From Parasedimentitalea marina (lineage in GTDB: Bacteria > Pseudomonadota > Alphaproteobacteria > Rhodobacterales > Rhodobacteraceae), in the NCBI RefSeq assembly GCF_004006175.1, contig NZ_CP033219.1:3534001-3598000 (forward strand): a stretch of 64,000 nt of DNA. Reading direction: 5' to 3'. Made by a program: the position numbers and the translations under genes. The notes beneath the pieces were generated by a model. The model worked only from the letters and a program-made list of their open reading frames with translations. It searched no databases and was not told the DNA's origin. Each line of letters starts with the position of its first letter. The first letter of the stretch is position 1. This document shows positions 7,885 to 18,012 of the stretch, piece by piece.

Positions 7885-10800
7885 TTAAATCTCCTCAACG
7901 TCCAGCACGCCATCAAGTGACTTAATCGCGCCCTTGATCTGCGGGTTGATGGGGAAATACTGGCCCAGATCCAGCTCAACATCGCCCGGTAATGTCGGGT
8001 CCTGCAGATACATCAGCACCTCGCCACGGCTGGCGTTTTTGGCGGCGGCGCGGGCTTCTTCCAGCACTGTGGCCACAGTCGACACCGCTGCCGCCTCGGT
8101 GATGTAAACCCTCAGGCTGCTGTTGCCCGCATCGGCCACGGCGGCGTCAATTGGACCAACAGACCGCGCCAGTAGCTTCAGCTGGTCGCTTTCCATCGTG
8201 GCCTCGGCCGTCAGCACCACCTTGGCGCCGGTCTCCAGATGTTCGCGGCTTTTCTCTAGCGCTTCGGAAAACAGCGTCACCTCAAAGCCGCCGGTGGTGT
8301 CCGACAGTTGGGCAAAGGCAAACCGGTTGCCGCGCGCCGATTTACGTTCCTGCCGACCGGCCACAACACCTGCCATCTTGGCCAGAAACGGACCACGCCG
8401 GGCTTTCTCCATCACCTCGTCCAGGGTCATCGCGCCTTTGCGTTTCAGCGCGGGCATATAGTCGTCCAGCGGGTGACCAGACAGGTAAAAGCCAATCGCC
8501 TTGAATTCCTCGCTCAACCGTTCAGCGGGCAACCAGTCCGGGGTGCCGGACAGACGGGGTTCTGGCAGATCCTCGCCGGCATCGCCAAATAGCGACACCT
8601 GATTGGAATTCTTCTGTTCATGGATCGCAGACGAGTAGCCGACCAAGGGCTCCAGACTGTCAAACACCCGGCGGCGGTTTGGATCTAACTGATCAAACCC
8701 GCCAGCCCGCGCCAGCATTTCAAGCGGCCGTTTGCCAACCTTTTTCAAATCCACCCGGCGGGCAAAATCAAACAGGTTCACAAAGGGCCGGTCACCACCA
8801 TCCGCGCGACGGGCCGCCGTCACCAGCTTCATCGCCTCGACGCCGACGTTTTTCAACGCGCCCAGCGCATAGACCAGCTCGCCGTTGACCACGTTGAACA
8901 TCGCATCAGAGCGGTTCACGCAGGGCGGCACATAGGGTAGGCCCAGCCCCTTTCTGACCTCTTCAAAGTAGACCGCCAGCTTATCAGTGAGGTGGATATC
9001 GCAATTCATCACCCCGCCCATGAATTCTACCGGGTGGTTCGCCTTTAGCCAGCCAGTTTGGTAGGATACCACCGCATAAGCCGCCGCGTGGCTTTTGTTG
9101 AAGCCGTAGTTGGCGAATTTTTCCAAAAGGTCGAAAACTTCCGAGGCCTTTTTCGGCGGCACGCCATTTTCGGCAGCACCTTTTTCAAATTTAGGCCGCT
9201 CGGCGTCCATCGCCTCTTTGATCTTCTTACCCATCGCCCGGCGCAGCAGATCCGCGCCGCCCAGGCTATAACCCGCCATCACCTGAGCAATCTGCATCAC
9301 CTGTTCCTGGTAGATGATGATGCCCTGAGTTTCGGCCAGCAGATGGTCGATCAACGGGTGCACGGATTCAATTTCCTTGAGCCCGTTCTTGACCTCACAA
9401 TAGGTCGGAATGTTCTCCATCGGGCCGGGACGATACAGCGCCACCAGCGCCACGATGTCCTCGATGCAGTTGGGCTTCATCCGCTTCAGCGCATCCATCA
9501 TGCCGCTGGATTCCACCTGGAACACGGCCACCGTTTTGGCGGCTGCATAGAGTTTATAGGTGGGAATATCGTCCAGTGGGATGGCGTTGATCTCGTTCAC
9601 TGCGCCTGTCGGTGGATCATACAGCTGAGTGCCGTCCGCTGCGATATGCAGATCGCGCCCCTCGCCCTTGATCAGGTCCACCGCACTTTGAATCACGGTC
9701 AGTGTTTTCAGACCCAGAAAGTCAAACTTGACCAGACCGGCCTGTTCCACCCATTTCATGTTGAACTGGGTTGCCGGCATGTCAGAGCGCGGGTCCTGAT
9801 ACAGCGGTACCAGCTCGTCAATGGGCCGGTCTCCAATCACCACCCCCGCCGCGTGGGTCGAGGCATTGCGCAGCAACCCTTCGACCTGCTGGCCATAGGT
9901 CAACAACCGATCCACAACCTCTTCGTTGCGGGCCTCTTCGCGCAGGCGAGGTTCTTCCTTCAGGCTGTCGGCAATCGACATCGGCTTGACGCCCTCAACA
10001 GGGATCAGCTTGGACAGACGGTCCACCTGCCCGTATGGCATCTGCAGCACCCGGCCAATGTCGCGCACCGCCGCCTTGGACAACAGCGCACCAAAGGTGA
10101 TGATCTGGCCCACCCGGTCACGGCCATATTTCTGCTGCACATAGCGGATCACCTCTTCGCGGCGGTCCATGCAAAAATCGATATCGAAGTCGGGCATCGA
10201 CACCCGTTCCGGGTTCAGGAAACGCTCAAACAGCAACGAATAGCGCAGCGGATCCAAGTCGGTCACCGTCAGCGCATAGGCCACCAGTGACCCCGCACCC
10301 GACCCCCGCCCCGGCCCAACCGGAATGCCCTGTTCCTTACCCCAGTGGATGAAGTCGGCAACAATCAGGAAATATCCGGGGAAACCCATGCCCTCGATAA
10401 TGTCGAGCTCAAAATCCAGCCGTTTCTGGTACTCTTCAACAGTCACCGCATGGGGGATCACCGCCAGCCGGGCCTGCAAGCCCTCGTTGGCCTGACGGCG
10501 CAGCTCGGCAACCTCGTCATCGGCGAACTTGGGCAGGATTGGATCGCGCCGATAAGCCATAAAGGCGCAGCGCTTGGCGATCTCAACCGTATTCTCAATG
10601 GCTTCGGGCAGGTCAGCAAACAGGGTTACCATTTCCTGCTGGCTTTTGAAGTAATGCTGCGCAGTCAGGCGGCGGCGGCCTTCGGCCTGATCGACATAAG
10701 CGCCCTCTGAAATACAGATCAGCGCATCATGCGCCTCGTACATTTCGGTTTTGGGGAAATAGACGTCATTGGTCGCGACAAGGGGCAGATCCATCGCATA

Positions 10801-11397
10801 GGCCATTTCGATATGGCCGCGTTCGGTGGTCTTTTCAGCCTCGGGCTGACCGCCTTCCCCCGGGTGACGTTGCAATTCAACATACAGCCGGTCGGGGAAA
10901 ATCGATTTGAGCCGTTGCATCATCTCTTGCGCAGCCGGGAGTTGACCCTGCTGTAGCAACAGACCAATCGGGCCATTGGGACCACCGGTCAGACAGATCA
11001 AGCCGGCAGAGTATTGTTCCAGCTCGTCAATTGTCACCTGCGGCAACTGGTGCCCCTTGTCCAGGTACAGACAAGAGTTCAGCTTCATCAGGTTTTCATA
11101 CCCAACTTCGGACTGCGCCAGCAGCACCAATGAGGCTGGGGTCCTTGGCTTTTCGCCCGGGGCGGCCTGCTGATAGGTCATATCCACCTGGCAACCCAAG
11201 ATGGGCTGGACGCCGGCGCCAGACAGCGTGACGGAAAACTCCAGTGCCGAGAACATGTTATTGGTATCGGTAACTGCAATGGCCGGCATCTCTGCAGCCT
11301 TGCAGAGATCCGGCAGCTTTTTCAGCCGCAGTGCACCCTCCAGAAGGGAATATTCAGTGTGGGTGCGCAGGTGAATGAATCGGGGAGATTGGGTCAT
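7885..11397 (-). CDS. dnaE: DNA polymerase III subunit alpha
   Basis: The replicative polymerase subunit, 1170 residues. It has an N-terminal PHP domain (FIHLRTHTEYSLLEGALRL), palm-domain catalytic aspartates in PDFDIDF (residues 402-408) with a further Asp in LVKFDFLGLKTL, the GPGRGSGAGSLVAYAL loop before it, a helix-hairpin-helix/fingers region, and a C-terminal OB-fold (about 990-1075). This is the DnaE1 type; there is no PolC-like embedded exonuclease. It is a single gene, convergent with the P-loop NTPase. The upstream side faces the xdh region. Confidence 0.97.
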   Translation of the reverse strand: MTQSPRFIHLRTHTEYSLLEGALRLKKLPDLCKAAEMPAIAVTDTNNMFSALEFSVTLSGAGVQPILGCQVDMTYQQAAPGEKPRTPASLVLLAQSEVGYENLMKLNSCLYLDKGHQLPQVTIDELEQYSAGLICLTGGPNGPIGLLLQQGQLPAAQEMMQRLKSIFPDRLYVELQRHPGEGGQPEAEKTTERGHIEMAYAMDLPLVATNDVYFPKTEMYEAHDALICISEGAYVDQAEGRRRLTAQHYFKSQQEMVTLFADLPEAIENTVEIAKRCAFMAYRRDPILPKFADDEVAELRRQANEGLQARLAVIPHAVTVEEYQKRLDFELDIIEGMGFPGYFLIVADFIHWGKEQGIPVGPGRGSGAGSLVAYALTVTDLDPLRYSLLFERFLNPERVSMPDFDIDFCMDRREEVIRYVQQKYGRDRVGQIITFGALLSKAAVRDIGRVLQMPYGQVDRLSKLIPVEGVKPMSIADSLKEEPRLREEARNEEVVDRLLTYGQQVEGLLRNASTHAAGVVIGDRPIDELVPLYQDPRSDMPATQFNMKWVEQAGLVKFDFLGLKTLTVIQSAVDLIKGEGRDLHIAADGTQLYDPPTGAVNEINAIPLDDIPTYKLYAAAKTVAVFQVESSGMMDALKRMKPNCIEDIVALVALYRPGPMENIPTYCEVKNGLKEIESVHPLIDHLLAETQGIIIYQEQVMQIAQVMAGYSLGGADLLRRAMGKKIKEAMDAERPKFEKGAAENGVPPKKASEVFDLLEKFANYGFNKSHAAAYAVVSYQTGWLKANHPVEFMGGVMNCDIHLTDKLAVYFEEVRKGLGLPYVPPCVNRSDAMFNVVNGELVYALGALKNVGVEAMKLVTAARRADGGDRPFVNLFDFARRVDLKKVGKRPLEMLARAGGFDQLDPNRRRVFDSLEPLVGYSSAIHEQKNSNQVSLFGDAGEDLPEPRLSGTPDWLPAERLSEEFKAIGFYLSGHPLDDYMPALKRKGAMTLDEVMEKARRGPFLAKMAGVVAGRQERKSARGNRFAFAQLSDTTGGFEVTLFSEALEKSREHLETGAKVVLTAEATMESDQLKLLARSVGPIDAAVADAGNSSLRVYITEAAAVSTVATVLEEARAAAKNASRGEVLMYLQDPTLPGDVELDLGQYFPINPQIKGAIKSLDGVLDVEEI

Positions 11398-11655
11398 ATT
11401 GGCAAACTAGCCCATTGCAGCGGCGGTGTGAAAGCTGATTATCTGGGCGAGCAGACCACTCTTTCGACAGAATATCGCTCTTCATTATTCCGTTTTTCTT
11501 GAAAGTGTTATAGAGCTGTTAACTACAGGAATCATGTCAAGGCACTGAAGTTCAAAGAGAACACCCGGAAAACTGGACTTTTCAACACATCAATTCACTT
11601 AGAAATACTGCAGTGCAGAATGAGTTTTCCTTGCCAGACCAAGGATCCGCTTTCT
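11398..11655. other. Upstream region shared by dnaE and the xdh cluster
   Basis: No gene is seen here. The stretch is AT-richer than its flanks and must contain the divergent promoters for dnaE and the xdh cluster, but no confident -35/-10 pair or regulator site was recognised. The LysR-like remnant follows immediately. Confidence 0.5.
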
Positions 11656-11745
11656 AGGCTAAGGACAGCAAGCGACAATGCCCGCCACTTCTTCTACGTC
11701 GCATCGGAGAAGGGCAGTATCGGCAAAAACAGTAACGCGATGGGT
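11656..11745 (+). pseudogene. Remnant of a LysR-type regulator N-terminus
   Basis: Frame-by-frame reading gives KDSKRQ up to about 11679, then after a one-base shift [20 protein letters not shown] (from about 11683). Joined, this resembles the start of LysR-family helix-turn-helix domains (typically M..RQLR.F..VA..GS...AA..L). The expected ATG would be an AAG here and the frame is broken, so it cannot be translated as a whole. The xdhA start lies a few bases further on. Only about 25 residues can be compared, so chance similarity is not excluded. Confidence 0.35.
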
Positions 11746-11752
11746 TTCAACA

Positions 11753-13132
11753 ATGGAAATCACCTTTCATCTAAACGGTGAAGAGGTCACGCTTTCGGGC
11801 GTTTCGCCAACGGCAACACTGCTGGACTGGCTGCGCGATGACCGGTTTTTGACCGGTACCAAAGAAGGCTGCAACGAAGGCGATTGCGGTGCTTGTTCGG
11901 TGATGGTGACTGATGATCGTGGCTCTAAGGCTTTGAATGCCTGCCTGTTGTTCCTGCCGCAGCTAAACGGCAAGGTCATTCACACGGTTGAAGGTGTCAG
12001 TGGGCCAGACGGCACCTTGCACCCAGTGCAACAGGCGATGATCACCCATCACGGATCGCAATGCGGATTTTGCACGCCCGGCTTTGTGATGTCGATGGTC
12101 ACCGCACACACGAATGGGGCCACGGATCACGACGTTCAGATGGCTGGTAACCTGTGCCGCTGCACCGGCTATGCGCCCATCATCCGTGCCGCCGAGGCGG
12201 TAGAGGAACAACCGGTTCCTGTCTGGATCACTAAAGAAACAGTGGTGCGTGAACCCGCGCCTGCGGCGCAGAACCCCACACCCTTTGCCCCCCGCTCAAG
12301 TGATGAGCTGGCCGCGGTCTATGCGCAAAACCCTGATGCGGTTCTGGTGGCTGGGGCCACGGATGTGGCGCTCTGGGTGACTAAGGGCCTGCGGGATCTG
12401 GGCGATGTCATCTTTCTTGAGGGATGCGCCGACCTGAAGCAGATCGATATCACCGATAACGAGGTTCGACTGGGCGCCATGGTCGATATGAACGCCATGC
12501 GCGACGCGATTGCGCCGCTGCATCCGTCCTATGGTGAAATGATCCGCCGTTATGCCAGTCAGCAGGTCCGTGCGGCCGCCACCGTGGGTGGCAATATCGC
12601 CAATGGATCACCCATCGGGGACAACCCGCCCGCGCTGATCGCGCTGGGTGCAACCTTGCATCTGCGCAAGGGAGACACCCGACGGTCACTGCCGCTGGAA
12701 GATTTCTTTGTTGATTATGGCAAGCAGGATCGCCAACCCGGCGAGTTTGTCGAGGCGGTGAGTTTTGCCCGTCAACCCGACACTCTACGCGTTTACAAGC
12801 TGTCCAAGCGGTTTGATCAGGATATTTCAGCCGTGTTGGGCGCCTTCAACGTGACCACCGTAGATGGCATTGTCACCGAGGCCCGCATTGCCTTTGGCGG
12901 CATGGCTGCCACTCCGAAACGCGCCTCGCATCTTGAGGCCGCGCTGATGGGCCAGCCCTGGACCCCGGATACCATCACCGCAGCCGGGGCCGCGTTTGAC
13001 AAGGACTTCACCCCAATGAGCGACATGCGGGCCTCAGCCCTGTACCGGCTGGAAAGTGCCCGCAACCTGCTGGCGCGTTATTATGCCGAGCTGAACGGCG
13101 AGACGGTTTCGGTGTTGGAGGTGGCGCTATGA
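11753..13132 (+). CDS. xdhA: Xanthine dehydrogenase small subunit (2x[2Fe-2S], FAD)
   Basis: Electron-transfer subunit of bacterial xanthine dehydrogenase, passing electrons from the Mo site through two [2Fe-2S] clusters and FAD to NAD+. The 459-residue protein has cluster ligands Cys40/45/48/64 ([15 protein letters not shown]) and Cys104/107/135/137 ([17 protein letters not shown]), then a FAD-binding domain (about 175-350, including [20 protein letters not shown]) and a CO-dehydrogenase flavoprotein C-terminal domain. The ATG at 11753 begins the conserved [11 protein letters not shown] longer frame from 11678 would include the LysR-like remnant and is unlikely. The stop overlaps xdhB by 4 bp. 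Confidence 0.95.
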   Translation: MEITFHLNGEEVTLSGVSPTATLLDWLRDDRFLTGTKEGCNEGDCGACSVMVTDDRGSKALNACLLFLPQLNGKVIHTVEGVSGPDGTLHPVQQAMITHHGSQCGFCTPGFVMSMVTAHTNGATDHDVQMAGNLCRCTGYAPIIRAAEAVEEQPVPVWITKETVVREPAPAAQNPTPFAPRSSDELAAVYAQNPDAVLVAGATDVALWVTKGLRDLGDVIFLEGCADLKQIDITDNEVRLGAMVDMNAMRDAIAPLHPSYGEMIRRYASQQVRAAATVGGNIANGSPIGDNPPALIALGATLHLRKGDTRRSLPLEDFFVDYGKQDRQPGEFVEAVSFARQPDTLRVYKLSKRFDQDISAVLGAFNVTTVDGIVTEARIAFGGMAATPKRASHLEAALMGQPWTPDTITAAGAAFDKDFTPMSDMRASALYRLESARNLLARYYAELNGETVSVLEVAL

Positions 13133-15498
13133 GTCAATTGTCGCAAACCAACACCGGCCCCGTTGCCAAGCCCCTGCCCCACGATGCGGCCAGGCTGCAT
13201 GTGACCGGCTCGGCCCGCTATGTGGACGACATCCCAATGCCCGCAGGCTGCCTGCACCTGGCCTTTGGGACATCGACCATTGCCAAGGGGCGGATCACCT
13301 CGATGGATCTGGACGCAGTGCGGGCCAGTGCTGGTGTCGTACAGGTGATGGTGGCGCAGGACCTGCCCTTTACCAATGACGTCTCGCCCTCGATCCACGA
13401 TGAGCCGCTGCTGTCAGACGGCACCGTGCATTATGTCGGGCAACCGCTGTTTCTGGTGGTGGCGACCAGCCATCGCGCGGCCCGCGTCGCGGCGCGCAAA
13501 GGGACTATTGACTACGCCGAAGAGACCCCGATTCTGACAGTAGATCAGGCCATGCAGGCCGATAGTCGTTTCGAGGATGGCCCGCGGATTTACCACAAGG
13601 GAGATGCCAGTGCTGCCATCTCAGCGGCGGCGCATACCGTCGAAGGGGTGATGGAACTGGGCGGACAAGAGCATTTCTACCTGGAAGGTCAGGCTGCCTT
13701 GGCACTACCGCAGGAAGCTGGCGATATGCTGGTGACCAGCTCAACCCAGCATCCGACCGAGATCCAGCACAAGGTGGCTGAAGCCATTGGCATGCCGATG
13801 CACGCCGTGCGGGTCGAGATCCGTCGCATGGGGGGTGGATTTGGCGGCAAGGAAAGTCAAGGCAACGCACTGGCGGTGTCTTGTGCAATTGCGGCCCGCG
13901 CCACCGGCAAGCCCTGCAAGATGCGCTATGATCGCGACGACGACATGGTGATCACTGGCAAGCGGCATGATTTCCGCATTTCTTATCGCGCCGGCTTTGG
14001 TGAGGACGGGTCTTTGCACGGGGTCGAGTTCACCCATCTGGTGCGCTGTGGCTGGGCCCAGGACCTGTCGCTGCCAGTGGCCGATCGCGCCATGCTGCAT
14101 GCGGACAATGCATATGCTATTCCGGCGATCCGCATTGAGAGCCATCGCCTTAAGACCAACACCCAAAGTGCCACAGCCTATCGTGGCTTTGGGGGGCCTC
14201 AGGGCATCGTCGGGATTGAGCGGGTGATGGATCATATTGCCCATGATCTGGGGCTGGATCCGGTCGACGTGCGGCGGGTGAATTATTATGATGCGCCGGC
14301 GGAACGGGAACAGGGGGGCGCTGCCCCCCAAACCCCCCGGAGTATTTCGGAAAAGATGAAGGACAACACCACGCCTTACGGCATGGAGGTCACTGATTTT
14401 GAACTGCATGGGATGACGGACCAGTTGCTGGAGAGTTCTGATTATGTGGCGCGCAGGGCTGAGATTGCGGCGTGGAACAAAGGGCAAGACCGTCTGAAGC
14501 GTGGCATTGGGTTTTCGCCGGTCAAGTTTGGCATATCCTTTACGCTGACGCATCTGAACCAAGCCGGGGCGCTGGTGCATGTCTATCAGGATGGATCGAT
14601 CCACTTGAATCATGGCGGCACCGAGATGGGACAAGGGTTGTTCCAAAAAGTGGCGCAGGTGGCGGCCTCACGGTTTGGAGTTGGCATGGATCTGGTGAAG
14701 ATCACCGCCACCGATACCGCCAAAGTGCCCAATACCTCGGCAACGGCGGCCTCATCCGGGGCGGATATGAATGGTATGGCTGTGAAGGCCGCCTGTGATA
14801 CTCTGCGCGAGCGCATGGCCATGTTTCTGGCGCAGCGTCACCAGTGTGACGCCGCATCGGTGCGGTTTGAAGATGGCAAAATCCATGTTGGCGAGGAGGT
14901 GCTGACGTTTGAGGAGGCCGCCGCGCAGTGTTATCAGGGCCGCATCAGCCTGTCGGCGACCGGGTTCTACAAAACACCTAAAGTGGAATGGGACCGGATC
15001 AAAGGTCAGGGTCGGCCATTCTTTTACTTTGCCTATGGCGCCGCGCTGACCGAAGTGGTGGTGGACCGTCTGAGTGGTGAAAACCGGATTTTGCGCTGCG
15101 ACATTCTGCATGATGCCGGGTCCTCGCTGAACCCTGATCTGGATATTGGTCAGGTTGAGGGCGCCTATGTGCAGGGGGCCGGCTGGCTGACCACGGAAGA
15201 GCTGGTTTGGGACGGTAAGGGCCATCTGAAAACCCATGCGCCCTCGACCTACAAGATCCCGGCCTGTTCGGATCGTCCGGATGTGTTCAACGTTGATCTC
15301 TGGGACGGCCAGAACCGCGAGGACAGTATTTATCGCTCTAAAGCCGTCGGTGAGCCGCCATTCAACCTTGGCATTTCAGCATATTTGGCGCTGAGCCATG
15401 CGGTATCTGAATTTGGCGATACCTATCCGGCGCTGGATGCGCCAGCCACTGCAGAACAGCTGTGGTCGGCGATCCGGAGGGTCCGGGATGGGGTTTAA
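13129..15498 (+). CDS. xdhB: Xanthine dehydrogenase large (molybdopterin-binding) subunit
   Basis: Catalytic Mo subunit oxidising hypoxanthine and xanthine to urate. The 789-residue protein shows GGGFGGKE (235-242), [10 protein letters not shown] (about 350-359), [14 protein letters not shown], and the catalytic Glu742 in KAVGEPP. This corresponds to Glu730 of the Rhodobacter capsulatus enzyme, displaced by about 12 residues. Part of the displacement is probably explained by residues 395-412, which are encoded by a family A palindromic repeat inserted in frame (14313-14362). The gene overlaps xdhA by 4 bp and xdhC by 11 bp. Confidence 0.95.
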   Translation: MSQLSQTNTGPVAKPLPHDAARLHVTGSARYVDDIPMPAGCLHLAFGTSTIAKGRITSMDLDAVRASAGVVQVMVAQDLPFTNDVSPSIHDEPLLSDGTVHYVGQPLFLVVATSHRAARVAARKGTIDYAEETPILTVDQAMQADSRFEDGPRIYHKGDASAAISAAAHTVEGVMELGGQEHFYLEGQAALALPQEAGDMLVTSSTQHPTEIQHKVAEAIGMPMHAVRVEIRRMGGGFGGKESQGNALAVSCAIAARATGKPCKMRYDRDDDMVITGKRHDFRISYRAGFGEDGSLHGVEFTHLVRCGWAQDLSLPVADRAMLHADNAYAIPAIRIESHRLKTNTQSATAYRGFGGPQGIVGIERVMDHIAHDLGLDPVDVRRVNYYDAPAEREQGGAAPQTPRSISEKMKDNTTPYGMEVTDFELHGMTDQLLESSDYVARRAEIAAWNKGQDRLKRGIGFSPVKFGISFTLTHLNQAGALVHVYQDGSIHLNHGGTEMGQGLFQKVAQVAASRFGVGMDLVKITATDTAKVPNTSATAASSGADMNGMAVKAACDTLRERMAMFLAQRHQCDAASVRFEDGKIHVGEEVLTFEEAAAQCYQGRISLSATGFYKTPKVEWDRIKGQGRPFFYFAYGAALTEVVVDRLSGENRILRCDILHDAGSSLNPDLDIGQVEGAYVQGAGWLTTEELVWDGKGHLKTHAPSTYKIPACSDRPDVFNVDLWDGQNREDSIYRSKAVGEPPFNLGISAYLALSHAVSEFGDTYPALDAPATAEQLWSAIRRVRDGV
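14313..14362 (+). repeat. Family A palindromic repeat inside xdhB (copy 2)
   Basis: The element starts with a G/C hairpin (GGGGGGC-GCT-GCCCCCC, 14313-14329), then CCCCCCGGAGTATTTCGG and AAAAGATGAAG, matching intergenic copies at 6626, 17964 and 32251. It keeps the xdhB frame and encodes roughly [18 protein letters not shown] (residues 395-412), a segment rich in Gly/Pro/Ser/Lys unlike the flanking enzyme sequence. Confidence 0.8.
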
Positions 15499-16432
15499 TC
15501 TGGAAGGTCTGACAACGGCCATAGCGACGCATGGTCGGGTGACCCGTGTTGTCATAGCCGAGATCCGCGGCTCGTCTCCGCGTGAGGTTGGGGCGGCGAT
15601 GCTGGTGTGGTCAGACGGTCAGTCCGGCACCATCGGTGGCGGCACGCTGGAATTTGAAGCCGCCAATGCAGCGCGCAAGCAAGTCCAAGACTCTGTCCTA
15701 AGTCATCATGCGCTTGGCCCTGATCTGGGCCAGTGCTGTGGTGGCGCGGTAAAGCTGTTGAGCGAGGTCTATGACACGGCCCGACTGGCAACATTGGACA
15801 GCGAGACAATCGCGCGTCCGGTGTCATCGGGTCCCGACGCGCTTACTCCGATGGAGGTCAAGCGGGTGCTGGCGACAGCACGGGGCCAGGGCGTGCAGCC
15901 GGGTTCGCAACTGATCGCAGGTTGGATGATTGAGCCGGTTCACCAGGCCCAGGTGCCCCTGTGGATCTGGGGCGCAGGTCATGTGGGGCGTGCCTTGGTT
16001 GATGTGTTGTCGCCGCTGCCTGATCTGGCGATCACCTGGGTCGATACTGCACCCGAGCGGTTTCCCGATCACATTGCCGAGGGCGTGACACCGGTTCCGG
16101 CAGCTGATCCGGCCTTGCTGGTGCCGCATGCGCCAGCCAATGCCCACCATCTGGTGCTGACCTATTCCCATGCTCTGGATCTGGCACTGTGTCACAGCCT
16201 GCTGAGCCATGGGTTTAGCTTTGCCGGGTTGATCGGCTCGGCGACCAAATGGGCCCGGTTTCGGTCGCGTTTGGCTGCATTGGGACATAGCCCGGCACAA
16301 ATCAGCCGGATCACCTGCCCAATCGGCGATCCCGCCCTGGGCAAACACCCGCAGATGATTGCGGTCGGCGTTGCGGCATATCTGCTGCGGCGTGACATCT
16401 CAAATGAATTGAAAAAGGATCATCGCGCGTGA
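15488..16432 (+). CDS. xdhC: XdhC, Mo-cofactor maturation factor for xanthine dehydrogenase
   Basis: XdhC binds molybdenum cofactor, promotes its sulfuration and hands it to XdhB. The 314-residue protein has the N-terminal XdhC/CoxI domain (EIRGSSPREVGAAMLV, IGGGTLEFEA, GQCCGGAVKLL) and a C-terminal Rossmann-like domain (LWIWGAGHVGRALVDVL, then GLIGSATKWARFRSRL). The ATG at 15488 has GGAGGG 7 bases upstream and overlaps the end of xdhB by 11 bp; an upstream frame from 15398 is xdhB shadow. Its stop overlaps the next gene in GTGA. Confidence 0.93.
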   Translation: MGFNLEGLTTAIATHGRVTRVVIAEIRGSSPREVGAAMLVWSDGQSGTIGGGTLEFEAANAARKQVQDSVLSHHALGPDLGQCCGGAVKLLSEVYDTARLATLDSETIARPVSSGPDALTPMEVKRVLATARGQGVQPGSQLIAGWMIEPVHQAQVPLWIWGAGHVGRALVDVLSPLPDLAITWVDTAPERFPDHIAEGVTPVPAADPALLVPHAPANAHHLVLTYSHALDLALCHSLLSHGFSFAGLIGSATKWARFRSRLAALGHSPAQISRITCPIGDPALGKHPQMIAVGVAAYLLRRDISNELKKDHRA

Positions 16433-17946
16433 GTGTTCCATTGCTGAGCCTGCAAGGGCTGACCAAAGCCTATCCCGGAGTCGTGGCCAATGACACCGTC
16501 TCGTTCGACATTGGCGAGGGAGAAGTCCACGCCCTGTTGGGGGAGAACGGCGCCGGTAAATCGACGCTGGTCAAAATGATCTATGGATTGGTGAAACCGG
16601 ACAGCGGACAGATGCTGCTGCGCGGCGTCCCTTATGCGCCACCGGAACCGCGCGCTGCGCGCGGCGACGGCATCGCCATGGTGTTCCAGCATTTTTCGCT
16701 GTTTGACGCGCTGAATGTGGCTGAGAACATCGCCCTGGGCATGGAAAACCCACCGGCGATGAAGGATCTGGCCTCGCGTATTCGCGACGTCTCAGAGGCC
16801 TATGGTCTGCCACTTGATCCCTATCGTACAGTTGGCAACCTGTCGGCTGGCGAACGCCAGCGGGTCGAGATCATCCGCTGCCTGCTGCAGGATCCAAAAC
16901 TGTTGATCATGGACGAGCCAACCTCGGTTCTGACGCCGCAAGAGGTGGATATCCTGTTCCAGACGCTGCAGAAACTGCGCTCGGAAGGCACCTCGATCCT
17001 GTATATCAGTCACAAGCTGGAAGAGATCCGCACCTTATGTGATCATGCCACCATCCTGCGACTGGGTAAAAATGTTGGCGAATGCACACCTGCCGATACA
17101 TCGGCCCGCGAGATGGCCGAGTTGATGGTTGGCTCTACCCTGCATACGCCGGAACGGGTCGGCAATGAGTTTGGCGAGGTGGCGCTGAATATCTCGGATC
17201 TGTCTGTGCCGGCCCCTTCGGCCTTTGGCACGGCCTTGAAGCAGGTCAACCTGACGGTGCGCAAAGGTGAGGTGCTGGGCATTGGCGGGGTGGCTGGTAA
17301 CGGTCAAGATGAGCTGCTGAATGTTTTGTCAGGCGAAACCACGACGCAAGCCGATGCGGTTAAGCTGCACGGCGCAGAAATTGGCCATTTCGGGCCGGTA
17401 GAGCGCCGTCGCTTGGGCGTTCTGGCTGCACCAGAGGAACGTCTGGGCCATGCCGCAGTCCCAGACATGAGCCTTACTGAGAACGCCATGTTGACCGGCG
17501 CCGTGCGTCAGGAGTTGGAAAACAAAGGGTTCCTGAACTGGGGTGCTGCCAAAGAGTTCGCCGAGACCGTGATCAAGGCTTTTGATGTGCGCACACCGGG
17601 ACCGGAAAACGCCGCGCGGTCACTGTCTGGGGGCAATTTGCAAAAGTTTGTGATTGGCCGCGAGGTCTTGCAAAAACCGGATGTGCTGGTGGTGAACCAA
17701 CCGACCTGGGGTGTGGATGCCTCTGCGGCGGCTGACATCCGTCAGTCGCTGCTGGATCTGGCCGCCAAGGGCGCGGCGGTGATCTGCATCAGCCAGGATC
17801 TGGACGAGTTGATGGAAATCTCTGACAATTTTGCCGCCTTGAACGAAGGCCGGTTGAGCGCGCCACGCGCTGCAGCCGGGCTGACGGTGGATGAAATTGG
17901 TCTGATGCTGGGCGGAGCGCACGGCATGGAGGTTTCGCATGTTTGA
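16429..17946 (+). CDS. BMP-type (nucleoside/purine) ABC transporter, double ATP-binding protein
   Basis: A 505-residue ATPase with two fused nucleotide-binding domains, the arrangement of nucleoside importers such as YufO/NupA. The first has Walker A LLGENGAGKSTL, signature LSAGERQRVEI and Walker B LLIMDEPTSVL; the second has a degenerate P-loop (GVAGNGQDELL) and NQPTWGVD in place of DEPT, with signature LSGGNLQKFVIG, so one site is probably non-catalytic. The GTG start overlaps the xdhC stop in GTGA. Its tight position after xdhABC suggests that the imported substrate is a purine base or nucleoside; that part is inference. Confidence 0.9.
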   Translation: MSVPLLSLQGLTKAYPGVVANDTVSFDIGEGEVHALLGENGAGKSTLVKMIYGLVKPDSGQMLLRGVPYAPPEPRAARGDGIAMVFQHFSLFDALNVAENIALGMENPPAMKDLASRIRDVSEAYGLPLDPYRTVGNLSAGERQRVEIIRCLLQDPKLLIMDEPTSVLTPQEVDILFQTLQKLRSEGTSILYISHKLEEIRTLCDHATILRLGKNVGECTPADTSAREMAELMVGSTLHTPERVGNEFGEVALNISDLSVPAPSAFGTALKQVNLTVRKGEVLGIGGVAGNGQDELLNVLSGETTTQADAVKLHGAEIGHFGPVERRRLGVLAAPEERLGHAAVPDMSLTENAMLTGAVRQELENKGFLNWGAAKEFAETVIKAFDVRTPGPENAARSLSGGNLQKFVIGREVLQKPDVLVVNQPTWGVDASAAADIRQSLLDLAAKGAAVICISQDLDELMEISDNFAALNEGRLSAPRAAAGLTVDEIGLMLGGAHGMEVSHV

Positions 17947-17963
17947 GCAGGCACATCCCATTT

Positions 17964-17999
17964 TCGCCTTCGGCGAGAGTATTTTTAAAAAAATGAAGC
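17964..17999 (+). repeat. Dispersed palindromic repeat, family A copy 3
   Basis: A small hairpin (TCGCC-TTC-GGCGA) followed by GAGTATTTTTAAAAAAATGAAG fills the 66-bp gap between the ATPase and first permease genes. It matches the copy inside xdhB and the copies at 6626 and 32251. Lying inside an operon, it could affect mRNA stability or the relative expression of the two genes. Confidence 0.7.
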
Positions 18000-18012
18000 A
18001 AGGGGTCACACT

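Noticed and set aside
9058..10290. 410-codon open frame antisense to dnaE
   Set aside because: Fully inside dnaE with no domain and low-complexity His/Gln/Arg composition, typical of a shadow frame.
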